A stretch of 64,000 nucleotides of DNA from Phenylobacterium sp. (GCA_020401865.1 JADCAS010000017.1:1-64000), one strand, 5' to 3'; shown: positions 50,196 through 64,000, numbered from the stretch's first letter. Translations and numbers: made by a program. The notes: generated by a model not told the origin, from the letters alone.

Positions 50196-51212
50196 TCAGC
50201 CCATAGGATACATGATGTCGCGGGTGACCTCGTCGATGGCCTTCAGGATCTCCGGGGACAGCACGAGGTCCGCGGCGGCGAAGATGTCGTCCAGCTGGTC
50301 CTCCCGGGTCACGCCCACAATGGTTGAGGCCACGAAGTCATGCTGCTTCGACCAGGCTGTCGCGAGGGTGACCAGGGACATGCCGGCCTCGGCGGCGATC
50401 GTTGCGAAGCGCTCGGTGGAAGCCAGGCTCTTCTCGTTGACGAAGCGGCGCGCCATGGTCGCCTGCCGGCCGCCCAGCTCGAGGTAGCGGCTGAACCGCG
50501 CGCCCGACGGCAGCGCGCCGCCGTTGTACTTGCCGGACAGGACGCCGCCCGCCAGCGGCGAGTACGGGATCGAACTGACCCCCTCCTGCCGGCAGACCTG
50601 GGCCAGGTCGTCCTCGAAGCGGCGGTTGTTCAGGCTGTGGTTGTTCTGGATCGTCTCGTAGCGGGCGAAGCCCTCGCGCTCCGAGGTCGACAGGGCCTTC
50701 ATCAGCCCCCACGACGTCTCGTTCGAGCAGCCCAGGACCCGAACCTTTCCGGCCCGGACCAGCTCGTCCAGGGTTTCCAGGGCGTCCTCGTAGCGGGCGC
50801 CGTGGTCAGGCCAATGGGTCTGGTAGAGGTCCACGTAGTCGGTGCCCAGGCGCCGCAGGCTGTCCTCGATGGCCCGGGTGATGTTGTGCCGGTCGAGGGC
50901 GGTCATGCCGGCCCGCTGGGAGCCCTTGATCCAGCCATGGCTGGGGCCGCAGACCTTGGTGGCCAGGATGATCTCGTCCCGGCGCTTGGTCTTCATCCAT
51001 CGGCCGAAGATCTCCTCGGTCAGCCCGGCCCAGGACTCCTGCGGCGGCACCGGATAATTCTCGGCGGTGTCGTAGAAGTTGATCCCCGCCTCCAGGCAGC
51101 GATCGAGAATCCTGTGCGAGGTCTTCTCGTCAGCCTGGGAGCCGAAAGTCATGGTTCCCATGCAGATCTTGGATACGACGATCGGGCTGCGGCCAAGACG
51201 CTGGCTCTGCAT
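50196..51212 (-). CDS. Aldo/keto reductase
   Basis: A 338-residue TIM-barrel NADPH oxidoreductase. The catalytic Asp and Tyr lie in FYDTAENY, the Lys in IILATKV and the His in LYQTHWPDHG; VLGCSNETSWG and STIVGVTREDQL are further family hallmarks. Similar to Tas/YghZ-type (potassium-channel beta-subunit-like) reductases. GGGGAG precedes the ATG. Substrate unknown; in one unit with the EamA transporter and divergent from a class III aminotransferase. Confidence 0.85.
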   Translation of the reverse strand: MQSQRLGRSPIVVSKICMGTMTFGSQADEKTSHRILDRCLEAGINFYDTAENYPVPPQESWAGLTEEIFGRWMKTKRRDEIILATKVCGPSHGWIKGSQRAGMTALDRHNITRAIEDSLRRLGTDYVDLYQTHWPDHGARYEDALETLDELVRAGKVRVLGCSNETSWGLMKALSTSEREGFARYETIQNNHSLNNRRFEDDLAQVCRQEGVSSIPYSPLAGGVLSGKYNGGALPSGARFSRYLELGGRQATMARRFVNEKSLASTERFATIAAEAGMSLVTLATAWSKQHDFVASTIVGVTREDQLDDIFAAADLVLSPEILKAIDEVTRDIMYPMG

Positions 51213-51364
51213 GGTGGTCTCCCCTGTTTCCGGCGCGGAACTCATTGCCCGTCTGGCCGGCAGACCGGCTGATAAGCGGCGCCACAGGGGGTGGCAAGCC
51301 TCGCATTCACCGTCGGAGGCGTTAAGATGCTCCGGCGGTTCCGGATCAGACGGAGGCGGAGACC

Positions 51365-52690
51365 ATGAGCGCAGACTACGGGGACAACCGGCCGGACCTG
51401 TCCGCCTTCTGGATGCCCTTCACGGCCAACCGGCAGTACAAGGACGCCCCGCGCCTGCTGGTCGAGGCCAGCGGCATGCACTATCGCACCCTCGATGGCG
51501 ACAGCGTGCTGGACGGCACGGCGGGCCTCTGGTGCTGCAACCTGGGCCATGCGCGGGAGGAGATCACCCAGGCCGTGTCCCGGCAGCTGGCCACCCTCGA
51601 CTTCGCCCCGACCTTCCAGATGGGGCATCCCCTGCCCTTCCGCCTTGCGGCGGCCCTGGCCGAGGTCGCGCCGCCCGGCCTTGACCGGATCTTCTTCACC
51701 AATTCCGGGTCGGAGTCCGTGGACACCGCCCTGAAGATGGCCCTGGCCTACCACCGCGCCCGGGGAGAGGGGCAGAGGGTGCGCCTGATCGGGCGCGAGA
51801 AGGGCTATCACGGCGTCGGCTTCGGCGGGATTTCCGTCGGCGGTCTGGTCAACAACCGGCGGACTTACGTGACCCTGCCCGGCGCAGACCACATCGCCCA
51901 CACCTTCGACATTGAGCGGAATGCTTTTTCCCGGGGCCTGCCGGACCACGGGGCGGAGAAGGCGGACGAGATCGAACGGCTGGTCGCCCTGCACGGGGCC
52001 GAGACCATCGCCGCGGTCATCGTCGAGCCCGTGGCGGGCTCAGCGGGCGTCCTGCCGCCCCCCAAGGGGTATCTTGAGCGACTGCGCACCGTCTGCGACC
52101 GGCATGGCATCCTGCTGATCTTCGACGAGGTCATCACCGGCTTCGGCCGACTGGGCGAGCCCTTTGCGGCCCAGGCCCTGGGCGTCACCCCGGACATCAT
52201 GACCACCGCCAAAGGCATCACCAACGGCGCCCTGCCCATGGGCGCGGTCTTCGCCCACCGGAAGGTGCACGACGCCATCGTCCAGGGCCCGCCCGCCGCC
52301 ATCGAGTTCTTCCATGGCTATACCTACTCGGGGCATCCCGTGGCCTGCGCCGCCGCCCTCGCCAGCCTTGAAGTCTACCGGCGCGACGGCCTGTTCACCC
52401 GGGTCAAGACCCTGGCGGGCCTCTGGGAGGATAGCCTCCACGCCCTGCGCGGCAAGCCGAACGTCATCGACATCCGCAACATCGGCCTGATGGGCGCCAT
52501 CGAACTGGCGCCCCGGCCGGACGCGCCGGGCGCCCGGGGCTACGAGGTCCTGGTCAAGGCCCTGAAGGCCGGACTCCTGGTCCGGGCGACGGGCGACATT
52601 ATCGCCCTGTCGCCACCGCTCATCATCAGCGAGGCCCAGATCGGCCAGCTGTTTGACATCCTGGGCGGCGTGCTGGACGACGTCGCCTGA
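51365..52690 (+). CDS. Class III omega-aminotransferase
   Basis: A 441-residue PLP enzyme. The internal aldimine Lys283 lies in TTAKGITNGALPMGAV and the cofactor Asp254 in LIFDEVITGFGR; the N-terminal FWMPFTANRQYKDAPRLLVEASG is typical of beta-alanine/omega-amino-acid:pyruvate transaminases. It moves the amino group of an omega-amino acid or amine to pyruvate. A Shine-Dalgarno (GGAGGCGGAG) is present. The gene stands alone before the methionine operon. Confidence 0.85.
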   Translation: MSADYGDNRPDLSAFWMPFTANRQYKDAPRLLVEASGMHYRTLDGDSVLDGTAGLWCCNLGHAREEITQAVSRQLATLDFAPTFQMGHPLPFRLAAALAEVAPPGLDRIFFTNSGSESVDTALKMALAYHRARGEGQRVRLIGREKGYHGVGFGGISVGGLVNNRRTYVTLPGADHIAHTFDIERNAFSRGLPDHGAEKADEIERLVALHGAETIAAVIVEPVAGSAGVLPPPKGYLERLRTVCDRHGILLIFDEVITGFGRLGEPFAAQALGVTPDIMTTAKGITNGALPMGAVFAHRKVHDAIVQGPPAAIEFFHGYTYSGHPVACAAALASLEVYRRDGLFTRVKTLAGLWEDSLHALRGKPNVIDIRNIGLMGAIELAPRPDAPGARGYEVLVKALKAGLLVRATGDIIALSPPLIISEAQIGQLFDILGGVLDDVA

Positions 52691-52707
52691 CGCGGCCTCC
52701 CGCTGGC

Positions 52708-52738
52708 TTGACATAAAGACATAAAGATATCTTTATGT
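52708..52738 (+). promoter_or_regulatory. Promoter and palindromic operator of the methionine operon
   Basis: TTGACA (52708-52713) is followed after 17 bases by CTTTAT (52731-52736). A perfect 20-bp palindrome, ACATAAAGATATCTTTATGT (52719-52738), covers the spacer end and the -10, with an extra half-site ACATAAAG at 52711. The AT-rich symmetric block stands out sharply from the GC-rich surroundings. It resembles the operators described for SahR-type ArsR regulators of methionine metabolism. The predicted start of transcription falls at about 52743, on the first codon of the regulator gene. Confidence 0.75.
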
Positions 52739-52742
52739 GCTC

Positions 52743-53693
52743 ATGTTGAGCGCGGACCGTATCGTCGACGTCCTGCGCGCCGCAGGGGAGCCCTCGCGGC
52801 TGCGCATCCTCACCCTGCTGGCGCGGGAGGAACTTGCGGTCCTGGAGATCTGCAAGGTGCTTGACCAGAGCCAGCCCCGCGTCTCGCGCCACCTGCGTCT
52901 GCTGGCCGAGGCGGGCCTGGTGGAGCGGTTCCCGGACGGCGCCTGGGTCTTCTACCGACCGGCGGCTGAGGGGGAGTCCCGCACACTCGCCGATCGCATC
53001 CTCGCCACCCTGGACGCCGCCGATCCGGTCCTGCTGAGGGATGCCCAACGGCTCGAGGCTGTGCGAGCGGAGCGCCGGGCCGCCGCAGACCAGTACTTCG
53101 CGCGCAACGCCGCGACCTGGGACGAGATCCGGTCGCTGCACGTGGCCGAGGACCGGGTCGAAGCCGCCATCCAGGCCGCCGCCGGGCCGGGCCCCTTCCG
53201 ACGGCTGGTCGACCTAGGGACGGGGTCGGGCCGGATGCTGACCCTGCTTGGGCCCCGGGCGGCCTCCTGCCTCGGCCTGGACCTGTCGCAGCAGATGCTC
53301 AATGTCGCCCGGGCCCGGGTGGAGGCGGCCGGCCTGGTCGCCTGCGACCTGCGCCACGGGGACATCTTCGCCACCCGCCTGCCCGACGGCTGCGCCGATC
53401 TGGTGGTCGTTCATCAGGTCCTGCACTTCCTGGGCGACCCCGCCGCCGCCGTTCGGGAAGCGGGACGTCTCACCGCCCCGGGTGGACGGATGGTCATCGT
53501 CGACTTCGCCCCCCACACCCTCGAGGTCCTTCGCGAGCAGCATCAGCATCGCCGTCTGGGTTTCTCCCCTGCCGAGATGAAGCGGTGGATGACGGCGGCG
53601 GGCCTGCGTCAGACCGGCCTGGAAACCCTCTCCCCCGCCCGGATCAACGGCCTGACCGTCTGCATCTGGACCGCCGAACGGAGCCCCCCATGA
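52743..53693 (+). CDS. ArsR-methyltransferase fusion regulator (SahR-like)
   Basis: A 316-residue fusion of an N-terminal ArsR winged helix (about 1-85, recognition region LDQSQPRVSRHLRLLAEAGL) and a class I SAM-dependent methyltransferase domain (motif I VDLGTGSGR at 156-164; later LGLDLSQQML and APGGRMVIVDF). No metal-binding Cys set is present. Such fusions regulate methionine and SAM-cycle genes and are thought to sense S-adenosylhomocysteine through the methyltransferase pocket. It is the first gene of an operon with metF and split metH. No Shine-Dalgarno precedes the ATG, fitting a leaderless message. A GTG 6 bases upstream lies inside the operator and is less likely. Confidence 0.78.
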   Translation: MLSADRIVDVLRAAGEPSRLRILTLLAREELAVLEICKVLDQSQPRVSRHLRLLAEAGLVERFPDGAWVFYRPAAEGESRTLADRILATLDAADPVLLRDAQRLEAVRAERRAAADQYFARNAATWDEIRSLHVAEDRVEAAIQAAAGPGPFRRLVDLGTGSGRMLTLLGPRAASCLGLDLSQQMLNVARARVEAAGLVACDLRHGDIFATRLPDGCADLVVVHQVLHFLGDPAAAVREAGRLTAPGGRMVIVDFAPHTLEVLREQHQHRRLGFSPAEMKRWMTAAGLRQTGLETLSPARINGLTVCIWTAERSPP

Positions 53694-54610
53694 CCGACAC
53701 CGCCCTCGGGCCCATCGCCCGCGCCGGCGCGGGCCTCGCCGCCCCGCCCCGCGTCTCTTTCGAGTTCTCGCCGCCCAAGACCGAGGAGGCCGAGGTCGCC
53801 CTCTGGGAGGCGATCGGTCGCCTCGCCCCGCTCCACCCGGCTTTCGTCTCGGTCACCTATGGCGCCGGGGGCTCGACCCGGGACCGGACCCATCGGACGG
53901 TCAGCCGTCTCCTGGCCGAGACCGACCTGTCGCCCGCCGCCCACCTGACCTGCGTCGACGCCAGCCGGGCCGAGGTGGACGAGGTGATCCACGACTACTG
54001 GGAGGCCGGGGTCCGCCACATCGTCGCCCTGCGCGGCGACCCTCCAGGCCAGATCGGCGGGGTCTATGTCCCGCGCCCGGATGGCTACCTCAACGCCACC
54101 GAGCTGACCGCCGGCATCCGCGCCATCGGCCCCTTCGAGGTCAGCGTCAGCCTCTATCCGCAGACCCATCCGGAGAGCGGCTCGATCGACCACGACATCG
54201 ACGTGCTGAAGGCCAAGATCGACGCCGGGGCGACCCGGGCGATCACCCAGTTCTTCTATGACGTGGACGGTTTCCTGAGGTTCATGGACCGGGTCCGCAA
54301 GGCCGGCGTCACCATCCCCATCTCCCCGGGGATCATGCCGGTCTCGAACTTCAAGGGTCTGAAGCGCATGGCCGGTCCTGTGGGCATCCCCCTGCCCGGC
54401 TGGCTGGGCGCCCTGTTCGAGGGCCTGGACAAGGACCCGGAGACCCGCCGCATGATCGCCGCCGGCGTGGCCGCCGAGATGTGCGTCAAGCTGGCCGAGG
54501 AAGGCTATTCCGACTTCCACTTCTACACCCTGAACCGGGCCGACCTGGTCTACGCCATCTGCCGGATCCTCGGACTGCGCGAGCGGACCGAAGCAGGAGG
54601 ACAGGGATGA
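53690..54610 (+). CDS. metF: 5,10-methylenetetrahydrofolate reductase
   Basis: A 306-residue FAD-dependent TIM-barrel enzyme. It has [13 protein letters not shown] with the catalytic Glu, [25 protein letters not shown], and QTHPE and ITQFFYDVD. It reduces 5,10-methylene-THF to 5-methyl-THF, the methyl donor for MetH encoded directly downstream. The ATG overlaps the regulator stop by four bases. Confidence 0.92.
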   Translation: MTDTALGPIARAGAGLAAPPRVSFEFSPPKTEEAEVALWEAIGRLAPLHPAFVSVTYGAGGSTRDRTHRTVSRLLAETDLSPAAHLTCVDASRAEVDEVIHDYWEAGVRHIVALRGDPPGQIGGVYVPRPDGYLNATELTAGIRAIGPFEVSVSLYPQTHPESGSIDHDIDVLKAKIDAGATRAITQFFYDVDGFLRFMDRVRKAGVTIPISPGIMPVSNFKGLKRMAGPVGIPLPGWLGALFEGLDKDPETRRMIAAGVAAEMCVKLAEEGYSDFHFYTLNRADLVYAICRILGLRERTEAGGQG

Positions 54611-54639
54611 GGGGCGGCCTGACAGGAGAGACTTTCCAG

Positions 54640-55697
54640 ATGACCCGGGCAGACCGCATCGCCGCCCTGAAGGCCGCCGCCCGGGAGCGCATCCTGGTCC
54701 TCGACGGGTCCTGGGGCGTGATGATCCAGAAGCGCGGGCTCGACGAGGCCGACTACCGGGGCGAGCGCTTCGCCGGCCATCCGGGCCAGCTGAAGGGCAA
54801 CAACGACCTCCTCTGCCTCACCCGGCCGGACATCATCACCGAGCTGCATGACGCCTATTTCGGCGCCGGGGCGGACATCTCCGAGACCAACACCTTCTCG
54901 GCCACCACCATCGCCCAGGCGGACTACGGACTGGAAGCGGCCGTGCGCGACATCAACCTGGAAGGCGCGCGGCTGGCCCGCGTCTCCGCCGACCGCTGGA
55001 CCGCGGCCGAGCCGCACAAGCCGCGCTTTGTCGCCGGCTCCATCGGCCCCCTGAACAAGATGTTGTCCATGTCGCCGGACGTGAACGACCCGGGCGCCCG
55101 CTCGGTCACCTTCGAGGAGGTCTACCAAGCCTATCGCGAGCAGGTCATCGCCCTGAACGAGGGCGGCGTGGACCTCTACCTGGTCGAGACCATCACCGAC
55201 ACGCTCAACTGCAAGGCGGCCATCAAGGCCATCCTGGACCTCGAGGACGAGGGCTACGAGCCCCTGCCGATCTGGATCTCGGGCACTATCACGGACCGGT
55301 CCGGGCGCACCCTCTCCGGCCAGACCGTCGAGGCCTTCTGGAACTCGGTCCGCCACGCCCGGCCCTTCGCTATTGGCCTGAACTGCGCCCTGGGCGCGGA
55401 CCTGATGCGCCCCCACATCGCCGAGCTGTCGCGGGTGGCCGACACCCTGGTCAGCGCCTATCCCAACGCCGGCCTGCCCAACGCCATGGGCGAGTATGAC
55501 GAGCAGCCGCACGAGACCGGGCACTCGCTGCACCAGTGGGCGGAGGACGGCATCGTCAACATCGTCGGCGGCTGCTGCGGCACGACGCCCGACCACATCG
55601 CCCATGTCGCCAGGGCGGTTCAGGGCCTGGTCCCTCGCCGCCCGCCGGAGCGCCCGCGCGCCATGCGCCTGTCCGGGCTGGAGCCCCTGGAGCTGTC

Positions 55698-55701
<4 letters not shown>
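54640..55701 (+). CDS. metH: Methionine synthase, homocysteine-binding subunit
   Basis: A 353-residue homocysteine S-methyltransferase domain equal to the N-terminal quarter of cobalamin-dependent MetH. The opening [19 protein letters not shown] and the zinc ligands Cys249 (GLNCALGA) and Cys312-Cys313 ([10 protein letters not shown]) are present. It activates homocysteine for methyl transfer. ATG at 54640 follows AGGAG by about 13 bases; an ATG at 54607 is also in frame. The stop overlaps the start of the gene for the rest of MetH, so the enzyme is split into two proteins. Confidence 0.9.
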
Positions 55702-58355
<2,654 letters not shown>

Positions 58356-58410
58356 CCGCGTGGTTGAAGGGGTCGGGGGAGCTGCCGGAGTTCCCCCTCC
58401 GTCCCGGCGC
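58356..58410. other. Short spacer after metH
   Basis: Fifty-five bases after the metH stop hold no gene and no clear signal before the palindromic repeat starts. Confidence 0.4.
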
Positions 58411-58556
58411 CTCGCCCCCAGAGGCGAGGAACTGGAGCGAGAATTGCTCCCCTCAGGGAGAGCTGTCGGCAAAGCCGACAGAGGGGGTCAATCCCCATCT
58501 CAGCAGACCCCCTCCGGCCCGCTTCGCGGTCCACCTCCCCCTTGGGGGAGGAATTG
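58411..58556. repeat. Intergenic palindromic repeat (REP-like)
   Basis: A dense set of inverted repeats: CTCGCC/GGCGAG (58412-58428), CTGTCGGC-AAA-GCCGACAG (58463-58481), GAGGGGGTC/GACCCCCTC (58481-58514) and CTCCCCC-TT-GGGGGAG (58535-58550). This layout is that of the dispersed palindromic elements found between genes in many Caulobacterales and other alphaproteobacteria. It sits between convergent metH and ettA and can end both transcripts. Only one copy is in the window. Confidence 0.65.
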
Positions 58557-58599
58557 GAGAGCGGAGTCAGGCCATGGAGTTCAGGGCGATCCCTGGGCC

Positions 58600-60267
<1,668 letters not shown>

Positions 60268-60434
60268 GGGGCTTGCGGGCTCGCGGATCGAGGAATGGGA
60301 AGGCCCGCCAGATAGCCCCCCGGCGGGACCGGCGCAATGCCCCCGGGGTCCCACGGAGATGCGCCGGGCAGCGGGGTGGTCTAACCTGCAGCACTTCGCT
60401 GGACCCCGTGGGTCCGATCGCCAGGAGTTCGCCC

Positions 60435-61160
60435 GTGAGCGACACGGCGTCCGCCGACCCGCCCGTCCTGCGCACGCGGGCGCTCTCGCGGACCTATGGC
60501 GACGGGGCCGCGGCCGTGCACGCCTTGCGGGAGATCGACCTTGAGGTCGAGGGAGGCGAACTGATCGTCCTGCTCGGGCCCTCGGGATCGGGCAAGTCGA
60601 CCCTGCTCAACATCCTCGGAGGCCTGGACCGGGCGACCTCCGGCGAGGTCTGGTTCCGCGGGACCAACCTTGCGGGCCTCAATGACCGGGCCCTGACGGA
60701 CTTCCGTCGCCGGAGCGTGGGCTTCATCTTCCAGTTCTACAACCTGATCCCCAGCCTGACGGCGCGAGAGAATGTCGACCTCGTCCGCGAGATCGCCGAC
60801 TCGCCGCTGGCGGCGGAGGAGGCCCTCGACCTGGTCGGGCTGGGCGAACGCATGGATCACTTCCCGGCCCAGCTGTCCGGCGGGGAGCAGCAGCGCGTGG
60901 CTGTCGCCCGCGCCCTTGCCAAGCGCCCCGCCCTGCTGCTCTGCGACGAGCCCACAGGGGCGCTGGACCTGGAGACGGGAATCCGGGTGCTCGAGGCCCT
61001 GGTCGAGATCAATAGCCGCTACGGGTCGACGACTCTGATCGTCACCCACAATGCCGATGTCGCCCGGCTGGGTAGCCGGGTGATCCACTTCCTGGACGGC
61101 CGGATCCGCGCCATCGAGACGAACGCCGTCCGGGCCCGGCCGGCAGACCTGAAGTGGTGA
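60435..61160 (+). CDS. ABC exporter ATPase (MacB/LolD type)
   Basis: A 241-residue ATPase with Walker [11 protein letters not shown]-loop [18 protein letters not shown], signature [15 protein letters not shown], Walker [13 protein letters not shown] and His in IVTHNADVA. The [11 protein letters not shown]-loop region and the short length place it with the MacB/LolD/FtsE-type group that drives mechanotransmission exporters. GTG at 60435 with AGGAG 8 bases upstream is chosen. Partners are the FtsX-like permease and HlyD-type adaptor downstream. Confidence 0.87.
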   Translation: MSDTASADPPVLRTRALSRTYGDGAAAVHALREIDLEVEGGELIVLLGPSGSGKSTLLNILGGLDRATSGEVWFRGTNLAGLNDRALTDFRRRSVGFIFQFYNLIPSLTARENVDLVREIADSPLAAEEALDLVGLGERMDHFPAQLSGGEQQRVAVARALAKRPALLLCDEPTGALDLETGIRVLEALVEINSRYGSTTLIVTHNADVARLGSRVIHFLDGRIRAIETNAVRARPADLKW

Positions 61161-63532
61161 GGCCGCACCTGCACCCGCTGGATCGCAAGCTGCTGCGCGA
61201 CGTCTGGCGCATGCGCCTGCACGCCGTCGCCATCGCCCTGGTCCTGGCTTGCGGCCTGTCCGTGCTGATCATGGCGGTCGGCATGCGCGCCTCCCTCGAC
61301 CAGACCCGCAGCGACTACTACGCCGCCTATCGGATGATGGACATGTCCGCAGGTCTCGTCCGGGCCCCGGACCGGGTGGCGGACACCCTGGCCGCCCTGC
61401 CGGGCGTAAGGGCGGTGGAGAGCCGGGTGAGCGGGCTCGCCCTTCTGGACATTCCGGGCCAGGTCGAGCCGGCCTCAGCGCACCTTGTGTCCCTGCCGCT
61501 GGAGGGGCGTCCCAGGGTCAATGACCTTGCCATGACCCGCGGTCGCTGGCCGGATCCGAAGCGGCCCGACGAGGTGCTGGTCAGCGAGGCCTTCGCCAAC
61601 GCCCTCGGCCTCCGGCCGGGGGCTTCCCTCTCGGCCGTGGTGCATGGTCGCCAGCGCGACCTACAGGTGGTGGGGATCGCCAACGCGCCGGAGTTCATCT
61701 TCGTCGCGGCGCCGGGGGAGCTCTTCCCGCAGCCCGAACGGTTCGGGGTTATCTGGATGGGGCGCGAGGCCCTGGCCCGAGCCTTTGACCTGGAGGGCGC
61801 CTTCAACGATGTCGCCTTCCGGCTGGAGCCGGGGGCCGACCCCATCGCGACGATCCGGGCGATCGACACCCTGCTGGCGCCCCATGGATCCGGCGGCGCC
61901 TTCGGGCGGGACCGGATGATGTCGGACCGCTTCCTCAGCGAAGAGCTCCGCCAGCTTTCCACCATGGCGATATTCCTGCCCGCCATCTTCCTCCTGGTGG
62001 CGGCCTTCCTGGTCAACATCGCCCTGGGCCGGATGATCGCCACGGAGCGATCGAACATCGGCCTCCTCAAGGCGTTCGGCTACGGCGACCTGGCGGTGGC
62101 CGTGCACTACGCCCAGAGCGCCCTGGTGATCGGCGCCGCCGGGGCGCTGCTCGGGACCGCGGCTGGCCTCGTCCTGGGCCGCAACGTCGCGGATCTGTAC
62201 CGGGCCTACTACCATTTCCCGACCCTGGAGTTCGCCGTCGGACCCCTGACCCTGGCCGGCGCCTGGACTGCGGCCCTTCTGGCGGTCGGCGCCGGCGCGG
62301 CGGTCGCCGTCCGTCAGGCGGTGCGACTGCCGCCCGCTGAGGCCCTGGCCCCGCCACGCCCCCCCGCCTACCGGCAGTCCACCGGCTGGCCCGCCACCCT
62401 TGCCGGTCGGCTGGACGCCAAGTCGCGCATCATCTTAAGGCGCATCGCCCGGTTCCCGAGACGAGCCCTGAGCACCCTCGCCGGCATCGCCATGGCCATC
62501 GCCCTGCTGGTGGTCTCCGGCGCCTTCCCGGCGGTGATGGACCGGCTCCTGATGGTGCAGTTCGCCGTGGCGAACCGGCAGGACGCGACCCTCACCTTCA
62601 TCCAACCCCTGGGGTCGGAGAGCTTCCACGCCGCTGCCCGCCTGCCCGGAGTCCTGGCGGCCGAGCCCTTTCGCGCCGAGGACATGCGCTTCCGAAAAGG
62701 CCGCCGCGAGGTCCGCGAGGTCGTCCTCGGCCTGCCCTTCGACGCCCGTCTCAGCCGCCCCGTGGACCGCGAGGGCCATGCCGTCGATCCGCCAGCGTCA
62801 GGCGTCGCCCTGTCTCGCGCCCTCGCCCGCCGCCTGGAGGCGCAGCCCGGCGACATCATCGAGGTGATCCAGGTCTCCGGACGCCAGGTTCGCGAAACGG
62901 TGAGGGTGTCGCGGATCGTCGATCCCATGGTGGGGTCCGCCGCCTACATGAACCTGGAGGCCCTGGGGCGGCTGGTGCGCGAACCGGATCGCATCTCCGG
63001 GGTCCATGTCCGGCTGGATCCCTCCCGACACGCCGACTTCAACGCCCGACTGAAAGACACCCCTGCCCTCGCCGGCGTCAGCTTCGTCCGGCAGGCGGAG
63101 ATCTCCATGCGGAAGGCTTACGATCAGGGCGTTGGCGTCATGACCTCCATCTACCTGGTCTTCGCCGCCATCATGGCGGGGGGCGTCGCCTTCTCGGCCT
63201 CGCGGGTGACCCTGGCCGAGCAGGAGCGCGACCTGGCCACCCTCCGGGTTCTGGGATTCACCCGGGCGGAGACGTCCTACATCCTGATGGGCGAGCTCCT
63301 GGTCCTGGCCCTGCTGGCCATCGTCCCCGGCTGCCTTCTGGGGACCGGGCTTGGCGTCCAGCTCATGCGGCTGTTCCAGACGGACATGTACAGCTTCGAC
63401 TTCGTCTTCAGCCCGGGCGCCTACGCCTTCGCCATTGCATTCACCCTCTTGTGCGTCCTTGTTGCGGGACTGATCGTACGGACGGGCGTGGACCGCCTGG
63501 ACCTGGTGGCCGTCCTCAAGGCGCGGGACTGA
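61154..63532 (+). CDS. ABC exporter permease (FtsX/MacB family)
   Basis: A 792-residue permease with two FtsX modules. Helix 1 (about 25-45) is followed by a periplasmic domain, three helices (about 270-390), a cytoplasmic loop, a second single helix (about 430-455, [23 protein letters not shown]), another periplasmic domain and three C-terminal helices (about 655-785). Duplicated layouts occur in DevC/LolCE-like exporters with a HlyD-type adaptor. Tandem GTG codons at 61154 and 61157 overlap the ATPase stop; either may start. The substrate (lipid, peptide or antibiotic) is unknown. Confidence 0.83.
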   Translation: MVRPHLHPLDRKLLRDVWRMRLHAVAIALVLACGLSVLIMAVGMRASLDQTRSDYYAAYRMMDMSAGLVRAPDRVADTLAALPGVRAVESRVSGLALLDIPGQVEPASAHLVSLPLEGRPRVNDLAMTRGRWPDPKRPDEVLVSEAFANALGLRPGASLSAVVHGRQRDLQVVGIANAPEFIFVAAPGELFPQPERFGVIWMGREALARAFDLEGAFNDVAFRLEPGADPIATIRAIDTLLAPHGSGGAFGRDRMMSDRFLSEELRQLSTMAIFLPAIFLLVAAFLVNIALGRMIATERSNIGLLKAFGYGDLAVAVHYAQSALVIGAAGALLGTAAGLVLGRNVADLYRAYYHFPTLEFAVGPLTLAGAWTAALLAVGAGAAVAVRQAVRLPPAEALAPPRPPAYRQSTGWPATLAGRLDAKSRIILRRIARFPRRALSTLAGIAMAIALLVVSGAFPAVMDRLLMVQFAVANRQDATLTFIQPLGSESFHAAARLPGVLAAEPFRAEDMRFRKGRREVREVVLGLPFDARLSRPVDREGHAVDPPASGVALSRALARRLEAQPGDIIEVIQVSGRQVRETVRVSRIVDPMVGSAAYMNLEALGRLVREPDRISGVHVRLDPSRHADFNARLKDTPALAGVSFVRQAEISMRKAYDQGVGVMTSIYLVFAAIMAGGVAFSASRVTLAEQERDLATLRVLGFTRAETSYILMGELLVLALLAIVPGCLLGTGLGVQLMRLFQTDMYSFDFVFSPGAYAFAIAFTLLCVLVAGLIVRTGVDRLDLVAVLKARD

Positions 63533-63536
63533 ACCC

Positions 63537-64000
63537 ATGACTTCCAGACCGGCGTTCCGATTGTCCCTGGCCTCCGGGCTCTGGCTTGCCGCGGGGCTGG
63601 CCGTAGCCGTCGGGATCGCCTGGCTGGCCTGGCCGCGCCCCCTGAAGGTCGAGACGGACGTCGTCGACCGCGGCCCCGTGGCCCGCACCCTGGTGGATGA
63701 GGGCCGGACCCGAATCCACGATGTCTTTGTCATCGCCGCGCCGGTGGGCGGAGACCTGCGGCGGATCTCGCTGCACGCGGGAGATTCCGTCAACCGGGGA
63801 CAGGTGGTGGCGACGCTCGGGCCTGCAGACCCCTCCCTCCTTGACGCACGCACCGTCGCTGCAGCCCAGGCCGCCGTATCCGCCGCCCGCGCGGGCCTGG
63901 CCTCCGCCGAGGCCGACGCCGATCTGGCCCGTCGGGACCAGGCGAGGATCGCCAGCCTGGCCGACAAGGGCTTCGCTTCCAAAGCCGCCCTGGACGCCGC
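63537..64000 (+). CDS. HlyD-type periplasmic adaptor (partial, runs off the window)
   Basis: The first 154 codons only. A short tail and one membrane helix (about residues 9-35, LASGLWLAAGLAVAVGIAWLAW) precede the lipoyl half-motif (VFVIAAPVGGDLRRISLHAGDSVNRGQVVATL) and the start of an Ala-rich coiled coil (AAAQAAVSAARAGLASAEADADLARRDQARI). It begins 4 bases after the permease stop and completes the exporter, probably docking to an outer-membrane factor. The right end is cut by the window. Confidence 0.82.
   Translation, partial: MTSRPAFRLSLASGLWLAAGLAVAVGIAWLAWPRPLKVETDVVDRGPVARTLVDEGRTRIHDVFVIAAPVGGDLRRISLHAGDSVNRGQVVATLGPADPSLLDARTVAAAQAAVSAARAGLASAEADADLARRDQARIASLADKGFASKAALDA

Overview
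The window reads as chromosomal DNA of a high-GC alphaproteobacterium, most likely Caulobacteraceae (Caulobacter/Phenylobacterium-like). This rests on gene content: two TonB-dependent receptors, a split methionine synthase, a FixL-FixJ-FixK set with a FixT-like receiver, GTG/TTG starts and tight ATGA overlaps. The genus is inference. No rRNA and no CRISPR array were seen; one tRNA, tRNA-Arg(CCU), is present.

Layout. 0-0.65 kb: a broken IS630-type element abutting an esterase lipoprotein gene (0.65-1.9). 2.1-3.7: arsenic operon arsR-arsC-aqpS, read leftward, with a recognisable promoter/operator. 3.8-4.8: TauD-type dioxygenase. 5.1-9.2: tripartite EmrA/NodT/EmrB drug exporter. 9.2-11.9: MFS transporter, then a small membrane protein coupled to a three-His-box desaturase. 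11.9-14.2: a two-subunit acyl-CoA dehydrogenase and a GFA-type protein. 14.5-18.7: a surface-type lipoprotein paired with a TonB-dependent receptor. 18.8-26.3: a compact VirB-type secretion operon (B1-B2-B3-B4-B6-B9-B10-B11) with no gap where virB8 normally lies and no virB5, virB7, virD4 or relaxase.

26.5-37 kb is an accessory catabolic area: enoyl-CoA hydratase, two CrtC/AttH-like proteins flanking an SRPBCC protein, aldo/keto reductase plus LLM flavin monooxygenase, an MFS carrier divergent from a Gfo/Idh/MocA dehydrogenase, and a second TonB-dependent receptor. It ends near tRNA-Arg(CCU) and a short gene remnant. 37.4-39.5 holds a GPH-type symporter and a small PAS-like protein.

39.5-48.6 kb looks like a low-oxygen response island: PfkB kinase, host-attachment-type protein, small lipoprotein, lipid-anchored cytochrome c, beta-CASP hydrolase, FixK, tandem Usp, FixL (heme-ligand His kept), FixJ, FixT-like receiver, LOG protein. 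Two TTG-N8-CAA sites resembling FixK/Fnr boxes lie upstream of the lipoprotein operon and of the fixT-like gene, which suggests a local FixLJ-FixK circuit.

48.7-52.7 kb carries a TPR protein, an EamA transporter, an aldo/keto reductase and a class III aminotransferase. 52.7-58.4 is a methionine-cycle operon: an ArsR-methyltransferase fusion regulator, metF and a two-gene metH, headed by a perfect 20-bp palindrome lying over a promoter that probably yields a leaderless message. A palindromic intergenic repeat follows, then ettA, and an ABC exporter whose adaptor gene runs off the right edge.
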